The notes below the pieces were generated by a model, which saw only the letters and a program-made list of their open reading frames with translations, did not search any database and was not told where the DNA came from. A DNA stretch of 64,000 bases from the NCBI GenBank assembly GCA_023333565.1, contig JAJKFH010000246.1, positions 248,001 through 312,000 on the forward strand, read 5' to 3'. The stretch's first letter is position 1; each line of letters starts with the position of its first letter. The position numbers were made by a program, and so were the translations under genes. Positions 1-10,503 of this stretch are shown here, piece after piece. This DNA comes from Puffinus mauretanicus (Eukaryota > Chordata > Aves > Procellariiformes > Procellariidae).

Positions 1-3000
1 ACTCAGGGTTAGAGTCATAAGAGCCTCCATGCTTTTAATGCTTACTTTAGCAACTCAGCTCTGTATTTATCAGAGGTCTGCTTGTTCCCGAGACTGTACG
101 AGTCCTCTTTTTCACTCCATGGACCCCATCTGATATGGTTTCTACCAGGATTCAGCAGATGAGACCTGCTCTCTACAGAGCAAAACAAGCTTTGCAAGAA
201 GGGAGATGTGATTTATTCCCCACACCTGTTCTCATCAAGGCCTTGCCACTGAGAATATCAATGAGCTGCCAATTAGTGGTAAATTATCAGAGCTTGATAC
301 CGGTAATGTCAACAGTGAGACAGGGCCATAAAATCTCCAGTTCCATAGGTCAGAATAGGCCACAGGAATGCTTACGTGGAACATCAAGAAGCAGCACAGG
401 TCACACACCACTTAAGTCAAAGCTCCAGAGTTACCACCTTTCCTTTGTACAGCCAATTCTCCTGTAACATCTTCCCTTAGATACTGTGTGTGTATTATTT
501 AAAAACAAAACTGCTACAAAGATAGAAGTTATTCAACACCCACTTCTTCAGAGCCTATGCTTTGTCTGCGATATTTCTAGACAATAGCAATAAACACTTC
601 ATTTTAATTTTAACCTTAGCAATAGCAAAAGACTACAATGTGCTAAAAATTGAATGCAGACACAAAAACCCACAAGCACAATTTTCAATTAAATTAAGTG
701 CCACTTCATTTGTTTTCTTTGATTCTTGACAGCTGAAAACTCAGTTTGGGGGAACTGTTCCTTGGTGAACATTTTGAGGAGGTAAACACAATCTACTGGC
801 TTTTTCCTTTTTGAAGCATTGTTTTCTTATAGCCAGCATTTGCAAGAATGCAATTATTAATTTCTAAAATGTAGCCCCCATCATCTCACCTTCTTTTTGG
901 AGAGGGCAGGATGAATGTAAAGAAAAAATGGTGCTTGCTCAAAATGAAATCATCATAAAAGAAGAATTTCTACCTCCAGGGAATGCAAAGATGACAGGCT
1001 CCAAATGTGCAGAAGTTGAATATGCAGCAGAAAAGGGCATGGGAGGCTTAATCTACAGAAACATTCAGAACACAGTATCTCAGGATCTTCTCTTCATCTC
1101 GTAACTGGTGGGAAAGAAATAGGACCTTCCTGGGCGACACATGCACAGCAAGTAGATAATGCAGCCCTGTTTGAAGGGAGAACGGAAGACTGCCAGGGTA
1201 AGAAAACACTGTGCAATACTCAAGATGAGCTGTGCTGGCCACTCCTATGATTGCCACAGGCATGTTTTTTAGCCAGCACCTTTGAGCCAACATAAGACAC
1301 AATACCAAGTATCTAATAGATTTAGGCATAGTCATTCCCAAAGGACTACTGAAAATCTGCCATATAGCCCACGTGCATATCCGTGTAAAATTTTGAAGCT
1401 GAAGCTCTAATAAGCCTACTTAGGGCCCAAATACCAGAAAGGGATTTGGATGCTTCCATTGCCCTCACAGTAAATAGTCTATTTTGCTACTCGCTGCTAT
1501 TGTCATATGCACACTTTCAGGTGAGGGTTTGTATTGCCATTATGTATCTTTATTACCTGCTAGGAGAGAAGCTATTGGACTTACAATTATCCATTACTGG
1601 TACCTAGATATATTTCCCGAGGGAAGCTTTCCACTAATTCATACTCTTGTCATGTTTGCTGCATTGCATCTAATGTCGTTTTTCTAAATTAGATAAATAA
1701 AATATTTATATTTGGTGACCTTGAAAAGAAATGTGGACCACTAGCTCAGGATGAATTTCCTTGAATTCAATAAATATTAATAGAATACAACAAGCACCAG
1801 AGCAGAAAAAGAACGACTGATACACCCCTAATGAGTGTGGTGGCATTTATTATTTAAATGACCATTAGAAACACTCTTAGCCTTTTGAGGAATTCAAGCA
1901 GGAGTAGTAGACAGATGCTCCTGTATGCAGGAGATTAATCATTCTCTCTGTGCAATGCCGGACCAATTAATTCGGGTTTTGTGTCGTGTTTTTTTTTTTC
2001 TCTCCAGTAAAAAAAGGCGAATTAAAATTAAAATCTGAATCTTCTTAGGTGTCTGCCTTATGTAGTAGGAAGTAATGCTGTGGCTTCTGGGTAGGAGACA
2101 ACATTTCCCACACAAACTACTGTAGCCTGGCTACAACCAGTTTTGTTAATCCTCGCAAGCAAACCATGTTTCAGAGACAAGAGGACAGGCATGCTGTCAT
2201 AAAATAAAAAGCATTTTGACATGCTTGTGCCAGAAATAGCAGTTCTGGTCAGGAATGGAAACTGCTGGGTTTTAGCAGATCTCACAAGCTGTATAACAGA
2301 CAGATCTGCTGGACTGGCTTTAAGACTCAAGTTTCATCATACTGGGATCTGGGTAACGTAAGTTACCATCACTTGATAAAAACCAATAGATCACAGTGAT
2401 ATACACCAACCAAGACCACGGCAGACCATTGTAAAAGTTGAGATAAGAAAGAATGGTGATATATAGCACAATTCTTCCCTTTATGTCTACAGTGACTGGT
2501 CGCAGCATACGGCAAAGGAATACCACAAACCCAGGGTGGCCCAGTCCCATCCTCTGGTCAACTGTCCTTGCCCTACCATAGACCTGTACCAGCACCAAAG
2601 GGCTAGACAAGTTGTTTACAGGGGCTGCGCCTCACCTCCAAAACTCAGAACTTGCAGAACAAAATCATCTACCATACAACCACATGCCAGAGGAAAAGGT
2701 ATCAAGTTAGCATTGGCATAAACAGACCCTGAAGTCAGACAAAGGCTTTAAGTTCCACATTGTAGATTTTGCATTAGATTGAACAAGCACAGGAGATTTG
2801 TCACAATGAAGTTCTAATGCTGGCTTCAATGTAATTCTGATTATTTCCACAAAAGTTTGGAGATGAAAAGAGAAACAAAATAAATCATGTCAAATATCAT
2901 GCTTACTGGCTATATAGGGCAAATACGAGGGGAAAAAAAATAAAATCAATGATGTACTCCATTGATATAATCAGTACTGCTTGGCATCTCAAAAAAAAAA

Positions 3001-3993
3001 AAAATTCCAAAATGAGAGACTGCTATTTAACATAGAAATTTTTCAAATCAAGCTGAATGAAATGGAAACAAAATTAGCATTTTTGTATATGTAAAGCAAC
3101 AGCATTAAAGGCTTAGTACCACTTGTTCTGGTAAATCTTTGTGAAAGGTAACAGAAAGCTGAAGCTCTTAGGCATCCTCTTATTAAAGATAAACGCAGCA
3201 GAAGAGGCACATTTCTTATCTCTCTTGCTACTGCATGTCCTTAGCTTCACACCTTGATTTGCTGGCTGTTAAACAAGGGGAGCTCTTGCTTTACGGCTGG
3301 CTTGTAACATTTTGAAAGGTTATAAAATTTTGAGTAGCCTGAACCTGTTTAGATAAGGCTCAGAAAAAAAGGTAAGATGTTTGATGGGATAGTTACTCCA
3401 CCCTTCCCTTGCCCTACAGCGTTCTGTGGATAGGTAGGTACCTCTCAAAAGGCTGGAGACAGCAGGCCTTTTGCCTCCAAGCCCAACGTGAGTCCATGAA
3501 TATCCACTCTCAGGTTTGGTCCAAGTTGGCGAATGGCATCCCTAATATAGGAATTGGGACACAGAAACCCTAATGTCTTTTGGAGGGTTTTTTGGGTGAT
3601 GAAGGTAAGTTTGCAAGATTTTTGTTACAAGCTTTAGAGATTAAAGCCAGAGCCTGATTTGGTGTAAGTCAGCAAAGCAGCTCTGATTTCTGCCAAACTA
3701 TTTCAGTGAAGATTAGACAAGGAAATGACCAAGTGAATGGCAGCCTGGTTGCAGAGGAATAGAAGCTAGGAAGAGGATGACATTCGACTTTTCAGACTGC
3801 TTTTGTAAAGGTCAGGTGTCTAGGTGCCTGTACATTACATCACACTGGTTAAGGATCAAGTTATTTCACAATTGCCTAGATAAAGTCAGATGTTTACTGC
3901 AAGGTAGATAATGATCATCTACTTGAATATGATGGAAAAACTTTTTAGGTACTGATATGTCTCTTCGAAAAATAAGATTGGTGCTGAGATGTT
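1..3993. other. AT-rich non-coding stretch
   Basis: I recognise no gene or repeat family here. There are short A or T tracts (near 1990, 2931 and 2989) and scattered chance open frames of under 115 codons. Two short stretches, 733-781 and 1471-1520, sit between splice-like sites and are open in one frame, but they are too short to mean anything alone and their phases do not join. Confidence 0.5.
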
Positions 3994-4320
3994 CATAGAA
4001 TCATAGAATCATAGAATCATAGAATCAGTAAGGTTGGAAAAGACCTTTAAGATCATCGAGTCCAACCGTCAATCCAACACACCATGCCCACTACACCATG
4101 TCCCTAAGGGCCTCATCTACCCGTCTTTTAAATACCTCCAGGGATGGTGACTCCACCACTTCCCTGGGCAGCCTGTTCCAAGGCCTGACCACTCTTTCAG
4201 TAAAGAAATTTCTCCTAATGTCCAATCTAAACCCCCCTTGGTGCAACTTGAGGCCATTTCCTCTTGTCCTATCGCTTGTTACTTGGGAGAAGAGACCAAC
4301 CCCCACCTCACTACCTTTCT
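3994..4320 (-). mobile_element. CR1 LINE 3' end
   Basis: This is the 3' end of a chicken-repeat-1 retrotransposon, a LINE with an endonuclease and reverse-transcriptase ORF2. The plus strand begins with four copies of the 8-bp CR1 tail unit CATAGAAT, so the element lies antisense. Reading the minus strand, the end of ORF2 is open and carries the typical terminal motifs [21 protein letters not shown] and [20 protein letters not shown], and stops with TAG at 4091-4093. Only about the last 75 ORF2 residues and the short 3' UTR remain. This is the usual 5'-truncated form, and it cannot move. The 5' boundary is approximate because the sequence fades into unrelated pyrimidine-rich DNA. The high identity to CR1 end motifs and intact terminal frame suggest one of the younger CR1 subfamilies. 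Confidence 0.93.
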
Positions 4321-4839
4321 CTTCCCCCTTCCTCCCCCTCCAACACTCTTCACAACGCTTTAAGTGAATTTCATGGTAAAGGTACAGACTTAAACCTCCT
4401 GAGACTGAATTATTAAGTTCATTATCAGAACAAAGAGTACAGGTAGGAGCTGGACAACTTGTTGAGCATAACTTCTGAACACATTCCCTGATACCGCAAT
4501 ACAGCCACATCTACAAATAAGAAAACTATTTATTCCTCCTGATATTTAAACTTCTTGCTGCTAAACACAACACCAGAACCTGGCAGCTTTTGCCACCATT
4601 CACTCCTATGCAAGACTACATTTAAGCACATGGTTACCATTGAATAGGTGTTTACAGTCAATTGATTTCAGTGCTTACAACCTCCACACATTACAATCAA
4701 GAACATTTTAGGTTTTGTGGCATTGTATACAAGTAGGTGGCTTGCACACTGGACACTAGACAGATCCTCTACAGCACAGCGGCACTCCAAAGGTTTTGCT
4801 ATCGACACCCAAAGTCATTAAACAGAAAGCAGCGATAGG
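4321..4839. other. unassigned stretch
   Basis: This is single-copy-looking DNA between the CR1 and the MIR-like fragment. I see no gene or repeat in it. Confidence 0.4.
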
Positions 4840-4925
4840 GCAGAGATAGGGCTGGCCTGGGTTCAAGTCCTGCTCTGCCACTCACCTCCTCTGTGATCTT
4901 GGACAAATGATTTAGGATAATGGCA
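4840..4925 (+). mobile_element. MIR-like tRNA-derived SINE fragment
   Basis: The segment follows the conserved 5' half of MIR/CORE-SINE elements: a GCCTGGGTTCAAGTCCTGCTC block, then TCTGCCACT, then a TGTGATCTTGGACAAAT block. It contains a perfect RNA polymerase III B-box, GGTTCAAGTCC, at 4860-4870. The A-box and the 3' LINE-derived tail are not visible. The piece is an old, inactive fragment. Assignment to MIR rather than another amniote tRNA-SINE rests on pattern recognition only. Confidence 0.6.
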
Positions 4926-5139
4926 CTCCTTTGCTTCCCAACGGTGTTGCAAAAGGCACAGATACAGTGGTAATTGAAGATCTTGCAGCCTTCTACAAAG
5001 AAGTGATAGGTCATCTCTGCATCTGCAATTAAGAGCTATCGTGGGGAATATAAGAACGTGAAAGGAAAGCATAGCCAACTGCTATTTCCCAAACCTAATT
5101 TTTTCATAGGATTGAATCACCTTGATATTTTCATGCATG
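4926..5139. other. unassigned stretch
   Basis: I see no gene or repeat in the DNA between the MIR-like fragment and the LTR. Confidence 0.4.
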
Positions 5140-5723
5140 TGCTGGTTTTGGCTAGGATAGAGTTAATTTTCTTCATAGAAGCTAGTATGGGGCTATGTTT
5201 TGGATTTGTCCTGTAAACAGTTGATAATACAGGGATGTTTTAGTTACTGCTGAGCAGTGCTTACACAGAGTCAAGGCCTTTTCTGCTTCTCACCCCACCC
5301 CACCAGCGAGTAGGCTGGGGGTGCACAAGAAGCTGGGAGGGGACACGGCTGGGACAGCTGACCCCAACTGACCAAAGGGATATTCCATAACATAGGATGT
5401 CATGCTCAGCATATAAAGCTGGGGGAAGAAGAAGGAAGGGGGGCACGTTCAGAGTGATGGCGTTTGTCTTCCCAAGTAACCATTATGTGTGATGGAGCCC
5501 TGCTTTCCTGGAGGTGGCTGAACCCCTGCCTGCCGATGGGAAGGAGTGAATTAAGTCCTTGTTTTGCTTTGCTTGCGTGCGTGGCTTTTGCTCTACCTAT
5601 TAAACTGTCTTGATCTCAATCCATGAGTTTTCTCACTTTTATTCTTCCGATTCTCTCCCCTATCCCTCTCAGGAGTGAGCGGCTGTGCAGTGCTTAGTTG
5701 CCGGCCAGGGTTAAACCACAACA
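5140..5723 (+). mobile_element. ERV 5' LTR (type I U3, type I R/U5)
   Basis: This is a 584-bp retroviral long terminal repeat with TG...CA ends. It reads in the plus direction. U3 carries a decayed cyclic-AMP-type site (GGATGTCA near 5396) just before a TATA box (ATATAAAG, 5411-5418). R carries an ATTAAA polyadenylation signal at 5599-5604. The 3' end CCACAACA is followed nine bases later by a primer-binding site, so this was a 5' LTR and not a solo copy. Its left U3 is almost identical to the antisense LTR at 31894-32447, but its R/U5 differs and instead matches the partial LTR at 31755-31893. No 3' LTR is seen downstream, so the provirus is truncated. Confidence 0.88.
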
Positions 5724-5823
5724 GTCCTTTTTTGGCACCCAACATAGGGATCGAAGGGTTCAAGATAACAACAGGTTTGATTGGAATGTGCTAGAACGAA
5801 TTTATAGCTGTTATTGCTATAAA
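5724..5823 (+). mobile_element. ERV 5' leader remnant
   Basis: About 100 bases of untranslated leader follow the LTR. They include the primer-binding site and an A/T-rich stretch up to a GCTATAAAAGG segment near 5820. No gag, pol or env frame follows, so the provirus is cut off before any gene. The right edge is an estimate, because I can only see where the sequence stops resembling a retroviral leader. Confidence 0.45.
5733..5750 (+). promoter_or_regulatory. retroviral primer-binding site, tRNA-Lys type
   Basis: The sequence TGGCACCCAACATAGGGA lies nine bases after the LTR end. It matches the 18-nt site complementary to tRNA-Lys(1,2), used by betaretrovirus-like and spuma-like elements, at 14 positions. 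Three of the four differences are G-to-A, and two of those (5737, 5744) are at CpG positions as expected from methylation decay. It fixes the element's orientation and shows that internal sequence was present. Confidence 0.7.
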
Positions 5824-8800
5824 AGGACATTCAAGCCCCCTATGGCTCTCGCTCACAGTTTAGTCACAGCTAGATGAATTAGAGGCTGAAGCACTTCCAA
5901 ATGAAGTGTGATGTCCATTCAACACTGGCAATCAATGCCCCTAAATTTCTCTGTGATCAAGTCTGAGTTTCACTGTTATGCATTCAGGAGCACATGATTC
6001 AGTCTTTGTATCAAGAAGTCCAGTCAGGTGAGCGTGTACCTGCATATGAGAATTTTCTCTCTAGCATCTGTTACAAATAAACGCAGGCCAGGACCAGTTT
6101 CCAGTGAAGCTTTGAACAATCAGTTTTACTCAGGATGCAATGCTCTTGTTACTAACAGTGATTTTCATGACGACATTGGAACCCATGAATGGTGACTATA
6201 ATGTCCATAAAGTCTACATAGTCCTCTGCACATGAACTTTACAAATAGCTTGGCAATGACTGGAAAACTTTTGGATATCTATCAGTTGAAAACTGCTGAC
6301 TAATATCAGCAATAGTACAGGCAGAGTGGCATCATCTGTAGAAACAGTATCCTGGACCTCCACTCCTCTGGCTGGTCTTCGGCAAACCAAACAGACCACT
6401 ATCCACTAATTTCCTGAACGCTTCTGGTAACAATACCCACTCTTGCATTCACAAAGCACAAGTCCATTCACTAACAGACCATAGAAATTGTTAATGGCCA
6501 TAGAACCAACAGAAGTGCCCTCAGTATGATTATTCCAGATGCTGCAGTTGCTGTGTTAATTCACCTCCCTTTTGCATAACCAAAAGGCCTATGCTTCACC
6601 ACACATACATGCTCCAGTAATAGAGGGCATGAGCTGTCTTGGTCTGTGACACAAGGCACCAACAGCAGAGAACACCAGCAGAAGAAGCTGCAGAGAGCTG
6701 TATACTAGCACTGCCAAACCAGACAGTGTAAAGCCAATTTAAAACAAGAAGTGGTTTAGTTACACTGACACCCGACTTGCCCACTCTGATCCCGTCAAGT
6801 CAACGGATGGCTATGTTCTACCATAACAGCTAGAACAGAATGACCTCTTTTGAAAGTCTCATGCCATGTGTGATGTTATCTGTCACTGGAAAGACGGAAA
6901 ACATGACAGTTCTCCTATTCCTAAAGCAATCATCTCAGATGTGCAAGAGTTAAAAACCCTCACAGTTCCTCTTTCAAGTAATGCTTTGTGGAGTGCCCAT
7001 GCATGCCAGAGTGGCAGTACACCTCTGCTCACAATGCCAGTTTTACCTGTTTCCTTTTCAATAAGCAAAGAGCAACTTCAAAAAACCCAAATAATATATA
7101 ACCCAAAGTTTAACTCATTATTCTGGTTAAAAAAAAAAGGAAAAAATAATACACTGTACAATAGAAGGCAGAAAGAATGTCTAGAACATGATTATCAGGA
7201 TTATAATAATTCAAACATTTTTCAGATGTTTTTAGTATTCTGTAAAAAATGAGGCAATTGTATATGGATTTTTAATCTTCTAATCATTTCTACATTCCAG
7301 AAGAAGCTAATCCCTGTGACACTCCATTGGATAAGGCACTAAATTACAGGCAAGCATGTGATACTGCAGAGTAGGCAATTTAAAGCCTTTCTTTAAAAAA
7401 ATCATCCTTGATTGAAGTCTCTGTGATTTGGTTTATGCAGGTGATACTAAAAACAGTTTCCTGATGAACATAGCTTCTGGCACAATTATTTATTTCAAAG
7501 AAGCTGTATGTCTGAACTGGGTTTCAAAAGGGATTGGGCAAAACAAGCATTTAAACCTTTGACTCATTCTTAAAAGATCATTTTTATCTACACTGAATTG
7601 AAATGCCATTGAAAAAGAAAAAAGCCGTTACTCAAGCTAGAAGCATGTTTCCTGCTTTAAAGAGGTCGTATATATTGGAAAAAAAAATCCCCTTTTAAAA
7701 ATGTGAACAGTATATATACACCATACCTCTTGTCTCAATAACTAATTAAGCATGTGTTTAAGTGCTTTGTTTAAAAACATGCCTGTTTAGTACAGGCAGA
7801 AGTGTCTTATTGAATTCAAGAGTGTAATGCTAAGTATACACTTCAATGCTTTGAAGAACTGCTTTTGATTTAATGGAGAAGAATTTCAGAGGGAAAAGAA
7901 AAAGATGGTCTCCCCGAGTTCTTAAACTGAACTGTGTATGTGATTTCTGATTTACTGGAAAAGACTTCATCTGCAGCACTTAATTTCTAACAAAGGAGCT
8001 CTGTAATTACCTCTTGGAGCTTGCCAGTGTAAACACAACACAACCCAAGAAGCTGCTTTGCAAACGAGGGTTAATGCAGCATATCATATACCACATAGGA
8101 CCGGACAGCATTAAACAAAGGTTAAACCTCAGCAGCAAAAGATATTAAATGGACTCTCTTATTAAATACCCTAACAGCAAAGGGGGAGAGAAGAAAAAAG
8201 CATTGCCTCTCAGGTACTTAATTATCTGCAATGTATATGCAAATATCCAGAATTTGATGAGGTCTTTACTTTTCACCTTTAAGCACCACATTAGTAATTC
8301 ATGAAGCCACTACTAATGTTGTTGAGTGCAAGCAGCAGTGAAAATTAAGCACTAATGACTTCAAAGGTAGGGTGCCCATAAAATGAGTAGATACCTCTGA
8401 GGTCATCCATGTTATCTGAACATAAGTGATGGAAAACCGTGCATCAGCTCAGCATTTCATCAGCTGCACATTTCTGAAAAAGCATCACTAATGCAAAGGG
8501 TGGTTATACAGACAGCAGGTGAGTTGCTATGAACAAAAGTTCACAGCACCATTACTAAGAAGATCCCCACACATTTCCTGGCCTTAAAACCACCAGCTTA
8601 TGCGAGAGCATTTCAACAAGGCCAGAGAAGCAAAATAACATACTAGCGAGTCACTGTACAGGGGAGGTGGGTCGACAAGTAAGAAAACTGTGACCACTTT
8701 GGTTTTGTAATCTTTCCTGAGGACAGGAAGACTCAAGTGAGCAGCAGAATTATGTTGACATAGTCATTGGGCTTTTTGGGGCCACTTGTAAAGTCCGAGC

Positions 8801-9884
8801 CCCAGTTATCTGTAGAGTTAACCTGTGACAAACCACATTGCAGCAAGTCAGTCAACAATGTGTCTGTTAAGCTGCTACAAGAAATCCACTAGACCTTCAG
8901 TTGTCCAAACAAGTATGTATTGGATATAGCTATTATGGTAAGTTTAGTCCTGAGAACCAGCAATATAGTTTACTCAATATTAAATAGCAAGTATTGAATT
9001 TACAACATAAAGATTACAGGGTTATTTTGAAGTGAATGATACATTATTAAATTAAGATAGCTGCTCTTGGCATAACAGCAATCAAGCCTCCTATGAAGAT
9101 GTTTCTGTACAACTAATTTTCCATCTTACTCTGCTTTCAGTATTTCAACCCAAAAAGAACATTGGAATAAAAATTTAGTATAAGTAACTTCAAGAAAGAG
9201 GACAAATCAATGGGCCCAGTGATTCCACGCTCTTGAATTATTTAAGTACTGTTTGACTTGCATGATTCCAATACACAAATATGTCAGAAAATGTGCTGCT
9301 CTGGAAGACCACAGCCCCTGTTGGTGTCCATTTGAATAGCCCCATGGAGCTGTAGCAATTTACACCCATGGAGGATCTGCTCTAGACCATGAATAGAGAG
9401 GGGAGATTTGATTTTTAAAGTGGTATCTCCATGAAAAGCTGGGCTTGTAGACCAGAGATGTATCTGGCTGCTTTGATTTTTGACTATAAGCATGAAGACT
9501 ATACGTAGGAATGTATACTTAGAATCAATAAACCTGAGTCTTAGCATGGATGGGTGGTAAAGGCACACAAGCTGATGTGCACTAGAAATAGTGAAATCGC
9601 TTCATTAAAAATAAAGAGGGACAATAGGGGAAAAATTACATTTTCCAGAATTACAGTACAGTCTCTAAGTGGGTTCATAATATAAAACAGATGAAATGAT
9701 AAAAAAATCCAAATACAGATGCTGTGCAATCAGATCAAACGGCATATATTTTATTACAGGCAAAAGAAATAGGTAGTTGCACCCTTTGCAACACACTGTG
9801 ATTAATCATTCATTATGGGTCTGACAGAAAATGAGGAGGACAGGATAAAAGACGGCTGCCATCAGTGGCACTCCCTGAATTTAA
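5824..9884. other. AT-rich non-coding stretch
   Basis: No gene is recognised. The part from about 7680 to 8480 is rich in TAAT/ATTA cores and contains a perfect octamer site, the kind of composition seen in vertebrate enhancers. Conservation cannot be judged from one sequence. Other open frames here are short and unremarkable. Confidence 0.4.
8237..8244 (+). promoter_or_regulatory. POU octamer site ATGCAAAT
   Basis: This is a perfect octamer, the binding site of Oct/POU factors, within an AT-rich block that has several homeodomain-type ATTA cores on both sides. One 8-mer is expected about once per 65 kb per strand, so alone it is weak evidence for an enhancer. Confidence 0.2.
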
Positions 9885-9889
9885 CAAGG
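9885..9889. repeat. 5-bp target site duplication, left copy
   Basis: CAAGG stands directly before the LTR's TG and is repeated directly after its CA at 10499-10503. The matching copies define the solo LTR exactly and show no later rearrangement at either edge. Confidence 0.8.
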
Positions 9890-10498
9890 TGTCCTGGTTT
9901 CGGCTGGGATAGAGTTAATTCTCTTCCTAGTAGCCAGTATAGTGCTGTGTTTTGGATTTAGTGTGAGAATAATGTTGATAACACACTGATGTTTTAGTTG
10001 TTGCTAAGTAGTGCTTACAGTAGTCAAGGACTTTCCAGCTTCCCATGCTCTGCCAGGTGCACAAGAAGCTGGGAGGGAGCATAGCCAGGACAGCTAACCC
10101 AACTGGCCAATGGGGTATTCCATACCATATGACGTCATGCTCAGTATATAAGATGGGGGGAGCTGACCAGAGGGCAGTGATCACTGCTCGATGACTGGCT
10201 AGGCATCAACTGGCGGGTGGTGAGCAGTTGCATTACTTGTTTTTCCTGGGTTTTGTTCTTCTCTCTCTCTCTCTCGTTGTTTTCCTCTTCATTACAATTT
10301 ATTATTGCTTTTGTTATTGTTGTCATTATTATTATTACTACTATTATTATTTCATTTCAAGTATTAAACTGTTCTTATCTCAACCCACGAATTTTCTTAC
10401 TTCTCTCTTCCAATTCTCTCCCCCATCCCACCGGGAGGGGGGAGGGTGAGCAAGCAGCTGTATGGTGCTTAGTTGCCGACTGGGATTAAATCACGACA
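9890..10498 (+). mobile_element. ERV solo LTR (type II R/U5)
   Basis: This is a complete 609-bp LTR with TG...CA ends and a perfect 5-bp flanking duplication. It is the normal product of recombination between the two LTRs of a provirus. U3 has a CCAAT box near 10107, a perfect palindromic CRE (10130-10137) and a TATA box TATATAAG (10145-10152). R contains a CT-repeat (about 10260-10275), an ATT-rich run (about 10326-10351) and an ATTAAA signal at 10363-10368. Compared with the LTR at 5140 the left U3 is recognisably related but shortened in its middle, and the R region is a different block, shared with the antisense LTR at 31894. Intact CpGs in the CRE and exact duplications suggest it is younger than the other copies. 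A 5-bp duplication fits ERVL-like or some ERVK-like elements. Confidence 0.9.
10130..10137 (+). promoter_or_regulatory. CRE palindrome in solo LTR
   Basis: TGACGTCA, the full binding site of CREB/ATF factors, lies eight bases before the TATA box. The equivalent sites in the other two LTRs have lost the central CpG (GATGTCA near 5397; TGACATCA on the minus strand near 32190). This copy is therefore the only LTR here with the ancestral-looking site. Confidence 0.6.
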
Positions 10499-10503
10499 CA
10501 AGG
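10499..10503. repeat. 5-bp target site duplication, right copy
   Basis: The second CAAGG copy immediately follows the LTR's terminal CA. Confidence 0.8.

Noticed and set aside
3994..4027. 8-bp repeats as a CRISPR or microsatellite
   Set aside because: They are the normal 3' tail of CR1.
4091..4510. 139-codon minus-strand frame as a host gene
   Set aside because: Its last about 75 codons are the end of CR1 ORF2; the rest is unrelated sequence upstream of the truncation point.
5261..5446. Open frame seen in two places (also 32159-32341) with nearly the same peptide
   Set aside because: It runs antisense through the shared LTR U3 block; the similarity is due to the LTR, not to a gene family.
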